NCBI GenBank assembly: GCA_025808415.1
Contig: CP075525.1
Coordinates: 1 to 64,000, forward strand
Source of the DNA: Cyclobacteriaceae bacterium
GTDB lineage: Bacteria; Bacteroidota; Bacteroidia; Cytophagales; Cyclobacteriaceae
Reading direction: 5' to 3'
Length of the DNA: 64,000 bases
This document shows positions 29,040 to 37,222 of the stretch, piece by piece. Below the pieces are notes generated by a model, which was given only the letters and a program-made list of their open reading frames with translations, searched no databases and was not told the DNA's origin. A program made the position numbers and the translations under genes. How positions within the stretch are numbered: position 1 is the stretch's first letter; each line of letters begins with the position of its first letter.

Positions 29040-29933
29040 TTAGTTTTTTGCTTCAATTCTTTTGTAGAACATTAACGCGGGCTTCACTCCTTTGGCCTTT
29101 TCGCTAAGGGTGTAGTATCCTTTCCCCCAATAATCAAAAGCAATGCTTTCGCCTTGGGGCTCCTGATGATAAGGCAATAATACAGGTTGTGTTTTCAAAA
29201 GTTCAGCAATCGGTTCGTTATTACTTCTTCGCCAGTAATACACCTGTTCATAATCTTTGATTAGTATTTCCTTTCCATCGGCTGACCAATCGGCAGCCAC
29301 AATCAGTGTAAACGGTAGTGCCTCCAAAACTTTTTCCGCCAACATAATTTCTGTAGTTGACTGAGGGTAAGGTAACCGGTACAGGTTTATGGCAGGCTCA
29401 CGTTTTGAAAAAATATAAAGATCTTTAGTAGCCGGATCAATCATCAACGCTTCACAATCGCGAATGCCATCGGGTAATGTAAATTTTATGGAGTCTGCCT
29501 GTTCGATTTCAATTGTTGTGTCCTGTGTAGTGATAACCGGTTCCTGAAACCTGTAAATAAATTTGTATTCATACTTGGCCAGATTATCGCCAATATCCCC
29601 TATGTAAACATAAGTCTTATCCCTTTCGGGGCCGGGCCCCACAGCAATATCTTCCCAATCACGGTTTATCGTTTCTTTTAACCATACGGTTGCCCGATGC
29701 CTGCCCAATGAATCAATTAAAAATATTCTTGCCTTATCACCGCTGTCATTGTGTGTCCATAACATACCCGGATTGGCGTAGCTAGCGGCCATACCGGAGG
29801 CTTCATCGATTTTTTTTGAATTTATAACTCCCGCAATTACACCCTGCTCAAAAGTATCCTTCTGTGTTTCAGATGATCGTTCACAAGAAACTGGAATTAG
29901 GAGAATAGAAAACCAAACCAACCGAACCTTCAT
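29040..29933 (-). CDS. Predicted lipoprotein, beta-propeller-like
   Basis: The 297-residue protein has a short signal peptide with the lipobox PVSC (Cys17). The rest is beta-rich, with recurring blades such as IFLIDSLGRHRATVWL, YVYIGDIGDNLAKYEY and LYIFSKREPAINLYRL. This suggests a propeller of the kind seen in secreted NHL/SdiA-like or esterase-like proteins. No catalytic residues are obvious and I do not recognise a named family. It should sit in the periplasm or on the outer membrane. Confidence 0.7.
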   Translation of the reverse strand: MKVRLVWFSILLIPVSCERSSETQKDTFEQGVIAGVINSKKIDEASGMAASYANPGMLWTHNDSGDKARIFLIDSLGRHRATVWLKETINRDWEDIAVGPGPERDKTYVYIGDIGDNLAKYEYKFIYRFQEPVITTQDTTIEIEQADSIKFTLPDGIRDCEALMIDPATKDLYIFSKREPAINLYRLPYPQSTTEIMLAEKVLEALPFTLIVAADWSADGKEILIKDYEQVYYWRRSNNEPIAELLKTQPVLLPYHQEPQGESIAFDYWGKGYYTLSEKAKGVKPALMFYKRIEAKN

Positions 29934-29984
29934 GGCGACAAAGAAACCAGTATCAAATCAAATTGAAAACCATTCGTAGAAAAG

Positions 29985-30013
29985 TTTACAATCTCATAAT
30001 CAATTTATCTTTG
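29985..30013 (+). promoter_or_regulatory. Promoter for the pseudouridine synthase gene
   Basis: TTTA (29985-29988), a 17-nt spacer and TATCTTTG (30006-30013) give an exact -7 box and a -33 box with one mismatch. Transcription would start about 10 nt before the ATG at 30028. Confidence 0.55.
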
Positions 30014-30027
30014 TCTACTTTTACACG

Positions 30028-31062
30028 ATGGCTGAAGACCTTGTATTGCCCGATGATGCTGAAGAAGAATTATTGTTCGAACACCACCGCATTGTGGCTG
30101 ATCCGGGACAAGGTTTATTGCGTATCGATAAATTCCTTAACGACCGTCTGGCCAATGTGTCGCGATCAAAAATCCAAAAAGGGATTGACGATGGGTTTGT
30201 AACGGTTAACGACAAGCCTGTAAAATCCAACTACAAGGTGCATCCAAACGATGTCATTGTAATTTCATTTCCTGAACCCCCACGCGACACCGATGTGGTA
30301 CCCGAAAACATTCCACTCAATATCGTTTATGAAGACGATACGTTGCTGGTCATCAACAAGCCAGCAGGCATGGTGGTGCATCCGGCTTACCAAAATTGGA
30401 AAGGAACATTGGTAAATGCCCTGGCCTATCACTTTCAAAACCTTCCTCAACTACCGGGAAATGAAGGTAAGCCCGGCCTTGTGCACCGAATCGATAAAGA
30501 TACATCCGGCCTGTTGGTAATTGCCAAAACAGAGCAAGCCATGACTTCGCTGGCCAAGCAATTTTTCGATCACACTATTGAACGAACCTACTATGCTTTG
30601 GTATGGGGTATTCCTGATCCTCCGGAAGGAACGATCAATGTTCATGTTGGCCGAAGCCTGAAAGACCGAAGAGTTACGGTTGCCTTTCCGGACGGAAACA
30701 TGGGGAGGCATGCCATTACACGTTACAGGTTGTTGAAAGATCTTCGCTATGTTTCATTGCTTGAATGCAAACTGGAGACTGGCCGCACCCACCAGATACG
30801 CGCGCACATGAGGTACCTTGGTCATCCATTATTCAACGATGCCATGTACGGGGGCGATCAAATTGTAAAGGGAACCGTGTTTTCCAAATACCGGCAGTTT
30901 GTTGACAATTGTTTTAAGCTAATTCCCCGACAGGCGCTGCATGCAAAAACCTTAGGATTCATTCATCCAAAAACTAAAACCTTCATGCAATTCAACTCCG
31001 AATTACCTGCAGATTTCACTGCGGTGTTGGAAAAATGGGAGAAGTATGTTCAACACGAATAG
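30028..31062 (+). CDS. RluA-family pseudouridine synthase
   Basis: The 344-residue enzyme isomerises uridine to pseudouridine in structured RNA. An N-terminal S4 RNA-binding domain (about 30-85, LLRIDKFLNDRLANVSRSKI) precedes the catalytic domain. The active site is HRIDKDTSGLLV with Asp156, and LETGRTHQIRAHM is the second signature. Length and the S4 domain suggest an RluD/RluC-like enzyme acting on 23S rRNA; the exact target position cannot be told. Confidence 0.94.
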   Translation: MAEDLVLPDDAEEELLFEHHRIVADPGQGLLRIDKFLNDRLANVSRSKIQKGIDDGFVTVNDKPVKSNYKVHPNDVIVISFPEPPRDTDVVPENIPLNIVYEDDTLLVINKPAGMVVHPAYQNWKGTLVNALAYHFQNLPQLPGNEGKPGLVHRIDKDTSGLLVIAKTEQAMTSLAKQFFDHTIERTYYALVWGIPDPPEGTINVHVGRSLKDRRVTVAFPDGNMGRHAITRYRLLKDLRYVSLLECKLETGRTHQIRAHMRYLGHPLFNDAMYGGDQIVKGTVFSKYRQFVDNCFKLIPRQALHAKTLGFIHPKTKTFMQFNSELPADFTAVLEKWEKYVQHE

Positions 31063-31204
31063 CGATCAGAATCCAAAGAAGGAACCAGATTAAACAGAAA
31101 CTAATCTTTTGTTACCAGAAAGTGAAGGTTTTTTCTGAAAAGGGACGAAGGTTTTACCAGACCAACGAGCAGTCCGATCTTTTGAAAGAAGAAGGTCAGA
31201 CGCC

Positions 31205-31408
31205 TTAAGCCTGCAGTCTCAGGCTTCGATCAGTTTTTAACGCCTTGCGAATCTCCTTCATGGCTTCGCGTTTAAAGCGTTTATACTGACTCTCATCTTG
31301 ATTAGTTACCAGCATATTCTTGATATATGCCAGTACTTTTTCAGATTGCGACTGATCCAAGGCGTCCAGAGACTCCAGTATTTGGAGCTTTTGGGTGGCT
31401 GTTGTCAT
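31205..31408 (-). CDS. Small protein, antitoxin-like, unrecognised
   Basis: The 67-residue polar protein (MTTATQKLQILESLDALDQ...) is predicted to be helical, with a basic C-terminal half (FKREAMKEIRKAL). Its shape resembles small antitoxins or addiction-module proteins of Bacteroidota, but no toxin-sized frame lies next to it in the 142 nt downstream or 131 nt upstream. It could be an orphan antitoxin, a regulator or a degraded module. Low codon count limits certainty. Confidence 0.55.
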   Translation of the reverse strand: MTTATQKLQILESLDALDQSQSEKVLAYIKNMLVTNQDESQYKRFKREAMKEIRKALKTDRSLRLQA

Positions 31409-31514
31409 CGTTTTAGTGGTTGTTACTGTAAATATAACGTTTATCGGTTAGAAAAGTTTACTGTAACCCATTGATAATGAAATGATAAAGGATAAATAAT
31501 ATGGTCAAATGAGG

Positions 31515-31522
31515 TAATTTTG
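31515..31522 (+). promoter_or_regulatory. -7 box of the CotH-like gene
   Basis: TAATTTTG is an exact TAnnTTTG match, 17 nt before the GTG start at 31540. No good -33 element is present. Confidence 0.4.
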
Positions 31523-31539
31523 GGTTCTACTGATAACTG

Positions 31540-33030
31540 GTGAAGCGTTTATTTCTTATAAGCATCATCCTGTTGACAGCTATTTGGTTGTCAGCACAAG
31601 TTCAAAACCCCGGAACAGATGCCATTTTTCGGCCCTCTGAATTGGCAATAATACGGTTGACCCTGACTCCACAGGATAAGGCTTTGCTTCTGGATCCTGC
31701 AAACGTAAATAGTGAAAAATATTTACCAGCTATTTTTCAAATGACCAACTCGCAGTTGGACACGATCCTGGAAAAAAAGGTGGGCATCCGGTTACGGGGC
31801 AATTCATCGCGCCTGCATGAAAAGAAACCCTTCAAAATTGACTTCCGTGAATTTGGCGGAAAGAAGTTCTACAACCATAAAAAGTTTAACCTGAAACCGA
31901 ATGTAAATGACCCAACACAGGTGCGCGAGCCCCTGTCATTATTGTATTTCCGCGAAATGAACGTTCCGGCAGCCCGGACGTTTCCGCTTCGGTTATATAT
32001 CAATGACGAATATATGGGCGTATACATTAATGTTGAACAATTGGATGATGAATTTTTAAAACTACGTTACGGTAACGATAAGGGCTTTTTATACAAGTGC
32101 AGTTTTGGGGCAAACCTCCTGGACGATGGGCAAATCCAGAACGCGGAACTGTATGAATCAGAAATCAACAAGTCAAAAGACACGCGTGCCGAACTGGAAC
32201 ACTTTGTAAACGTGCTAAACAATACACCTGCTCGTTCCTTTGTAACTGAAATTGAAAAGGTATTTAATGTAGACCTATACCTGCGGCAGTTGGCGGTGGA
32301 GGCCATGCTAGGCCATTGGGATGGATACAGCTACAACATGAATAACTACTACCTGTTTTATAACGGCAACAGTGGCCTATTTGAATATTTTCCTTACGAT
32401 GCCGACAACACCTGGGGCATCGATTGGTTGGGCAGGGATTGGGCTAAGCGGGATTTAACCAAATGGCCTCGCGAACAAATACCATTGCCCCTCACAAAAA
32501 GGTTATTGAATATCCCTGATTTTAAACGTCAGTACGAAGCGTATTTAAAACAATTGCTGGATGAGTATTTCAATGCATCCTTTCTGGTTACATTGTTAAA
32601 TTCCTACAAAAGTATATTGGATCAAGCCGTTAAAGAGGATACCTATTTCGGCAAAGCTTTTGGCTTTACCCACGCTGATTTTTTAACCTCATTCGAAACA
32701 CGATTGAACAATAATCACGTAAGGTATGGACTAAAGGAATTTCTTGAGGTGCGGAGACGCTATGCCTTTCAACAGGTGCAAGCGTTAATCCCGGAAGACA
32801 ATCGTGTTGCGTCTCTTTACCCTAATCCTTCCAACCAACCCTTTGTATATTACTCCACCAGTGAAATTTTTACCGAACCTCAGGTTTATAACAGCACGGG
32901 CATACGGATGCCTGTAACCGTTAGCACAACCGATGACCAACGTATAAAAATATCGTTACCCGATTATGCCGGGGCAGGCTTGTACTATTTAATGATCGAT
33001 GGTAAAGTATTGCGTTGGGCCTACTATTGA
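31540..33030 (+). CDS. Secreted CotH-kinase-like protein with T9SS sorting domain
   Basis: The 496-residue protein starts at GTG, with a signal peptide ending near WLSAQ. A CotH domain (PF08757) spans about 35-400, with VGIRLRGNSSRLHEKKPFKI and the Asp-rich YFPYDADNTWGIDW. CotH-family proteins have a kinase fold, and some phosphorylate secreted proteins. The last 74 residues (YPNPSNQPF..., ending with LYYLMIDGKVL) match a type A T9SS C-terminal sorting domain. The protein is thus a probable T9SS cargo, which fits the gldKLMN genes in this window. It overlaps the convergent esterase gene by 7 bp. Confidence 0.87.
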   Translation: MKRLFLISIILLTAIWLSAQVQNPGTDAIFRPSELAIIRLTLTPQDKALLLDPANVNSEKYLPAIFQMTNSQLDTILEKKVGIRLRGNSSRLHEKKPFKIDFREFGGKKFYNHKKFNLKPNVNDPTQVREPLSLLYFREMNVPAARTFPLRLYINDEYMGVYINVEQLDDEFLKLRYGNDKGFLYKCSFGANLLDDGQIQNAELYESEINKSKDTRAELEHFVNVLNNTPARSFVTEIEKVFNVDLYLRQLAVEAMLGHWDGYSYNMNNYYLFYNGNSGLFEYFPYDADNTWGIDWLGRDWAKRDLTKWPREQIPLPLTKRLLNIPDFKRQYEAYLKQLLDEYFNASFLVTLLNSYKSILDQAVKEDTYFGKAFGFTHADFLTSFETRLNNNHVRYGLKEFLEVRRRYAFQQVQALIPEDNRVASLYPNPSNQPFVYYSTSEIFTEPQVYNSTGIRMPVTVSTTDDQRIKISLPDYAGAGLYYLMIDGKVLRWAYY

Positions 33031-33893
33031 TGGAAAGACTTTGAAACAAAGTTGAAAACCTCCGGTAAAGCCGTGCGCCAGTAATCCCAATCGTGTATGC
33101 CTTGACGAACCCGAAATTCGTGCGGAACTTTCTTATCGATTAAAATTGAATGAAGCTCCATGTTGCCTTTAATCAGGAAGTCCTTATCGCCACAATCAAT
33201 ATAATATTTCACCTTTTTCAGGTCCTCGGCATTGGCATCAGTAACCAGCGAAAGTATCCAGTTTTTTTTTAAGTGATCGGTTAACCTGGCCTCTCCTTTA
33301 TTCTTACCATACGGTGGACTAAATACATAATCCCAATTTTCATCAGGCATGTTGATTAACTCATCGCGGGTGAAAATACCCGCACTTAGTGGAGCCGCTA
33401 CGGCAAAAAGCTGTGGGTACTTAACGGCCATAATCATAGTTCCGTGCCCGCCCATGGAAAGCCCGGCAATACCGCGATAACGTTTTTCCGGACGTGTGCG
33501 CAATGAGGCATCAATATGCGGGACAAACTCCTTGATGAAAAAATCTTCGTACTTCACTTTTCCATCAGCGCTGTTAATATACCAACTCACCCCGCCATCG
33601 GGCATGGCAATAATCATGGAGGTCATCTCCATGTTCTGCAATTGTTTATCGGCAATAGCTTTTACTTCCCCGAACTGGGTCCATCCGGTTTCATCATCGG
33701 AATATCCATGCAACAGGTAAAGCACGGGGTACCTTCTGTTGCTTTGGTCATAGTCGGGCGGAAGGTAAAGGCTATACTCAACATCTTTGCCCAGAATTGT
33801 ACTTTTGAGCTTCAGGCTTTCTTTAATTACCCCTACCTGTGCGCTGGCGGTAATTACGGACAGGAAAACCAGAAGAGGAAATATTTGCCGCAT
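33024..33893 (-). CDS. Secreted esterase (esterase D / CE1-like)
   Basis: The 289-residue alpha/beta hydrolase has a signal peptide ending at ASAQ. The nucleophile Ser146 lies in GLSMGG; the acid Asp is probably in DCGDKDF and the His in GIHDWDYW. LYLPPDYDQ and VLYLLHGYSDDE are typical of the putative-esterase family that includes feruloyl and acetyl-xylan esterases. The substrate is unknown. It is convergent with the CotH-like gene. Confidence 0.9.
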   Translation of the reverse strand: MRQIFPLLVFLSVITASAQVGVIKESLKLKSTILGKDVEYSLYLPPDYDQSNRRYPVLYLLHGYSDDETGWTQFGEVKAIADKQLQNMEMTSMIIAMPDGGVSWYINSADGKVKYEDFFIKEFVPHIDASLRTRPEKRYRGIAGLSMGGHGTMIMAVKYPQLFAVAAPLSAGIFTRDELINMPDENWDYVFSPPYGKNKGEARLTDHLKKNWILSLVTDANAEDLKKVKYYIDCGDKDFLIKGNMELHSILIDKKVPHEFRVRQGIHDWDYWRTALPEVFNFVSKSFHQ

Positions 33894-34022
33894 GGTACTT
33901 TGGGTTTAGATGAGCAATATAATCAATTCAAAAAATGAGCCCTCCAAAAATCAATTTGGTCAGTAAAATAATCAACGCTAAAGTTTGAATCTGTTACCAT
34001 ACTTTTACTGAAAATTATTTCC

Positions 34023-35165
34023 ATGGCTATTTCAAGCTCGAAGTTAACCCAAAGTGTACATTCCGGTTCAGTTGGTGATTCGGTCCATAAAGGAATCGTC
34101 AACCCGGTTTTCCCATCCGCTGCCTACGACTATGAAGGGACTGGTGAAACACAATATCCCCGCTATTTCAACACCCCTAACCAACGTGCTGTGGCACAAA
34201 AAATAGCCGCCCTTGAAAATGCTGAAGACGGACTTATTTTCAGTTCAGGCCTGGCGGCCATCATGACATCGCTATTTGCCTTTTTGAAGCAAGGCGATCA
34301 TGCCGTTTTGCAAAATGATTTATACGGTGGGACTTTTAATGCTGTAGCGGTGGAGTTTCCCCGATATGGCATTGAGTATACCCTGGTAGACGGCACCAAG
34401 CCGCAGGAATTTGAAAAAGCCATAAAGTCCAACACAAAAGTTATTTACATTGAAACACCCTCCAACCCAACCTTAACCATTACGGATATAAAAGCTGTAT
34501 CAGCAATTGCGAAGCAGCATGGCCTAGTTACTATAATTGACAACACCTTTGCATCGCCAGTAAATCAAAACCCGATTGACCTGGGGGTGGATGTGGTGAC
34601 GCACAGTGGCACAAAATACATTGGCGGGCACAGTGATTTGTGTTGTGGTGCTGCAGTGGCCTCAAGGGAACATATCAAACAAATCTGGAACAGTGCCTTT
34701 CACTTTGGTGGTTCGTTGGATGCCCATACCTGCTGGTTGGTAGAGCGGAGTTTAAAAACCATCGTTTTACGGGTTCGTCAGCAAAACGAAAATGCGTTGA
34801 AACTTGCGCTGTGGCTGAAAACCCATACTAAAATCGGGAAGGTTTATTATCCGGGTTTAACTGATCACCCGGGTTACGAAATTGGCAAAGCACAAATGCC
34901 CGGTGGCTTTGGTGGCATGCTTTCGTTTGAAGTTCTTGGCGATCCACATGCCTTTATGAACCGGCTCAGGCTGATCAAACGGGCATTAAGCCTGGGCGGT
35001 GTGGAGAGCACGATTTGTTCACCGGTTAGAACATCGCATGCTAAAATGACTGCGGAAGAGCGCGCAAAGATTAATGTGACCGATAACCTGGTGCGCTTGT
35101 CGGTAGGTATTGAGGAGGCTGATGATTTGATGGGGGATATTACACAGGCCTTAAAGTTTATTTAA
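34023..35165 (+). CDS. Trans-sulfuration PLP enzyme (cystathionine gamma-synthase/lyase type)
   Basis: The 380-residue Cys/Met metabolism enzyme binds pyridoxal phosphate through Lys198 in THSGTKYIGGHSD. Other family blocks are RYFNTPNQRAV, FSSGLAAIM, NDLYGGTF and IETPSNPTL. Sequence alone does not separate cystathionine gamma-synthase, gamma-lyase and methionine gamma-lyase reliably. There are no neighbouring met or cys genes to decide it. It is cytosolic and monocistronic. Confidence 0.92.
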   Translation: MAISSSKLTQSVHSGSVGDSVHKGIVNPVFPSAAYDYEGTGETQYPRYFNTPNQRAVAQKIAALENAEDGLIFSSGLAAIMTSLFAFLKQGDHAVLQNDLYGGTFNAVAVEFPRYGIEYTLVDGTKPQEFEKAIKSNTKVIYIETPSNPTLTITDIKAVSAIAKQHGLVTIIDNTFASPVNQNPIDLGVDVVTHSGTKYIGGHSDLCCGAAVASREHIKQIWNSAFHFGGSLDAHTCWLVERSLKTIVLRVRQQNENALKLALWLKTHTKIGKVYYPGLTDHPGYEIGKAQMPGGFGGMLSFEVLGDPHAFMNRLRLIKRALSLGGVESTICSPVRTSHAKMTAEERAKINVTDNLVRLSVGIEEADDLMGDITQALKFI

Positions 35166-35245
35166 TTGATCTCTTTACTTACTAAATAATCCCTCTTTAG
35201 GCAAATACTGTCTATACGTTCAAAGTACCACGGGGCTTTAATAGA

Positions 35246-35944
35246 TCAGAATTTTTTAATAAAAAAAACTCCGATGCCATAAGCAAATATTCTCCTTTCT
35301 TTGTTGTCAACAGGCTTAATTAATTTAGTGTAGGCTGGTCTTATTTGAAAAAACAAATTTGGTGTTAAGGAATAAGAAATCATACCACTTACCTCATACC
35401 CTAAGGAAAACCGAGGCTCTGAGTTTGTTTTATCTTCATAGAGAATTCTGTTTTTTCCGTTAACAAAATTAATGTACTCAGCATTGGAGCGTATCAAGTA
35501 ATTAATCGAAAGGCCAATAGTTGCACCTGCACTAATTCTATCTGAAATTCTAACTTCTTGCTTAAGGCGATGTATAAGGAAAAAATAATTAAATTCCCTT
35601 TTAATGCTTAAAATATTATTAATGGACGTGTTTAGGTCATAATTAAAATGGGTTTTGTAGGCCAAGTAAGTAAACCCAAATGCTTGCTCCACCCCCAAAA
35701 ACTTTTTTAGGGAATAAATTTTGAAAAGTTCGACAGAATAGCATGGTAAATTTTCCTTACTTACGACTAAATCTGTAAAGAAGGGTGGCCCTGCATAAAC
35801 AATAGATACGGCATTTTGGTAGCCTGAATAACCTAAACCAATTTTTACACCATATGTGCCCCTTTGTATTGGCGATTGACATTTACCGTCAATGGGGAGG
35901 AGAATACAAGTTATGCTAAAAGCCAAATTGACAATTGGTACCAT
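35246..35944 (-). CDS. Unrecognised secreted protein, probable outer-membrane barrel
   Basis: From the ATG at 35944 the protein has 232 residues; in-frame starts also exist at 35953 and 35959. A signal peptide (about 1-18, before KCQSPIQRG) is followed by alternating aromatic and small residues and glycine turns (YGVKIGLGYSGYQN..., AYGIGVFFIKKF). A C-terminal Phe supports an outer membrane barrel. I do not recognise the family. Its start overlaps the upstream lipoprotein gene by 29 bp. The region is more AT-rich than its surroundings, which may mean later acquisition. Confidence 0.68.
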   Translation of the reverse strand: MVPIVNLAFSITCILLPIDGKCQSPIQRGTYGVKIGLGYSGYQNAVSIVYAGPPFFTDLVVSKENLPCYSVELFKIYSLKKFLGVEQAFGFTYLAYKTHFNYDLNTSINNILSIKREFNYFFLIHRLKQEVRISDRISAGATIGLSINYLIRSNAEYINFVNGKNRILYEDKTNSEPRFSLGYEVSGMISYSLTPNLFFQIRPAYTKLIKPVDNKERRIFAYGIGVFFIKKF

Positions 35945-36893
35945 TTTTCCCATGTGCATGATGATTATTTATATCAATTGAAATATAGGAGTTGTGGTAA
36001 TTATTTGGGTTAGCGCAAGTGTTTCTACTTGAACATGGTCCCGCATCATAATTTTGTAGAAAATAAATATGGCAAGTGTGATCGTAGGGGCAGGTTATGG
36101 AATAATTCGAGTTTTGATAAGGTGTGTTAACAAGCAAATGCTGATTGGATGGGCTAGGGTCACAGTCTACCCAATGACTGATCTTTAAATCGCCTGCCGA
36201 CTGAAGGTAATGTGTCTTATGATTTTGCCAAGTCCCCAATATTTTATGTAACGATCTCAGCCTTAGATAGTAATTATGTAAAACAAGCCCAGGACCACAT
36301 CCTCCTGGTAAATTACTCGCCACCCATTCTTCGTATGCAATTAGTCTATAATTTCCGATTGTACTCGCACATGAAGATACAGCTTGAACACGTCCGCTAG
36401 AGGAATTGCTTCTAATTCGTGTAACAGGGATAACTAGTATTCCATTTCCAGTTAATTGCTGTTTCAATAGTTGAGGAATTCTATCAACTGACCCTCCGGT
36501 TAATATCTTAACAACATCCCTTCTAAACTGAAAAAGATCAGAGTTAATTTTAACGATTCCATTAGCATTAAGAAACTTTCCATATGCAGGAATAGTTACA
36601 TCCATGTCAATCGTACCATATTCATCGATAAATACAGAGCCCTTGTCAAGAAGATAATTTGTCTTTGATGTCCAGCCAACCTGACTACGGGAGAGTTCAG
36701 AAGATTCACCATAAATTTGTATTAGGTGCTCTAAAAAAGCATCCTCTTCTTCGATTGCTTGCTCATAAAGATCAAGTAAAGACGAGAATCCGTTATTCTG
36801 TGAGTATCCTCTAAGGATACTTGTATTTCCTTGTTCCGTGAATTCTTTTACTGAAGAGAAAAAGTGATCAAAACTTTCAAAACTTAAAAACAC
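35916..36893 (-). CDS. Unrecognised probable lipoprotein, N-terminus split by a frameshift
   Basis: The 325-residue open frame can start at GTG 36893 but has no export signal of its own. It has a helical N-terminal third and a Cys/His/Asn-rich C-terminal part (DCDPSPSNQHL, CPYDHTCHIYF, GPCSSRNTCANPN) with about nine Cys, which suggests an oxidised extracytoplasmic domain. The open frame directly upstream (36981-36877) carries the missing lipoprotein signal in another frame. Removing one C from a seven-C run at 36905-36911 joins them into a protein of about 354 residues. I do not recognise the family; no mobile-element genes are next to it. Confidence 0.72.
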   Translation of the reverse strand: MFLSFESFDHFFSSVKEFTEQGNTSILRGYSQNNGFSSLLDLYEQAIEEEDAFLEHLIQIYGESSELSRSQVGWTSKTNYLLDKGSVFIDEYGTIDMDVTIPAYGKFLNANGIVKINSDLFQFRRDVVKILTGGSVDRIPQLLKQQLTGNGILVIPVTRIRSNSSSGRVQAVSSCASTIGNYRLIAYEEWVASNLPGGCGPGLVLHNYYLRLRSLHKILGTWQNHKTHYLQSAGDLKISHWVDCDPSPSNQHLLVNTPYQNSNYSITCPYDHTCHIYFLQNYDAGPCSSRNTCANPNNYHNSYISIDINNHHAHGKNGTNCQFGF

Positions 36894-36981
36894 TTCTTGT
36901 GTGTGGGGGGGTAATGTCTGGCATGCAGCTAACAGCCAAAAATATAAATGATAAGCTGATTTTGGTGAGTAATGTTTTCAT
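36877..36981 (-). pseudogene. Lipoprotein signal peptide fragment in a shifted frame
   Basis: From ATG 36981 the frame encodes MKTLLTKISLSFIFLAVSC, a clear lipoprotein signal (Cys19), then 15 residues before a TGA. After the poly-C run it overlaps the downstream 325-residue frame. It is most simply the true 5-prime end of that gene, separated by a one-base difference. This could be a sequencing error, a mutation or reversible slippage. Confidence 0.75.
36905..36911 (-). repeat. Seven-C homopolymer tract at the frameshift
   Basis: Seven G on the plus strand (C on the coding strand) lie six codons after the lipobox Cys. A six-C tract would fuse signal peptide and body: codons would then read ATT-ACC-CCC-CAC-ACA-CAA. 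Homopolymer runs of this kind are known phase-variation sites and also common assembly errors. Confidence 0.85.
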
Positions 36982-37187
36982 AGTATCGGGGGTTTGTATA
37001 AAAGTACAAAAGAATGATATTGAACCAAAACTGTTTTGGGGTAATGTTGGGCGTTCATTTAGTTTACCACTTTTATAATCAGAACGCATTTGCTTTCAGT
37101 ACGAAATGACACCAAGTGAATGAAGCATTCGTAGTATTGGTATGTATTAAAGATTGTTCGATCGCTCTAACTTCACATAACAGGTCA

Positions 37188-37222
37188 CAAAGTTATTTCT
37201 TCTCCACTGCATGCCCGCCAAA
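37188..37222 (-). promoter_or_regulatory. Possible promoter of the AT-rich island
   Basis: The minus strand has TTTG (37222-37219), 23 nt, then TAACTTTG (37195-37188), both exact to consensus although the spacer is long. It overlaps the 3-prime end of gnd and would give a leader of about 205 nt before ATG 36981. The 211-nt region 36982-37192 shows no other gene. Confidence 0.3.

Noticed and set aside
31063..31204. Search for a toxin gene or small RNA next to the 67-residue protein
   Set aside because: No open frame of useful size and no clear promoter or terminator in the gap.
33984..34007. Possible promoter of the trans-sulfuration gene (TTTG, then TACTTTTA)
   Set aside because: The -7 box has a mismatch at the final G and the 12-nt spacer is too short.
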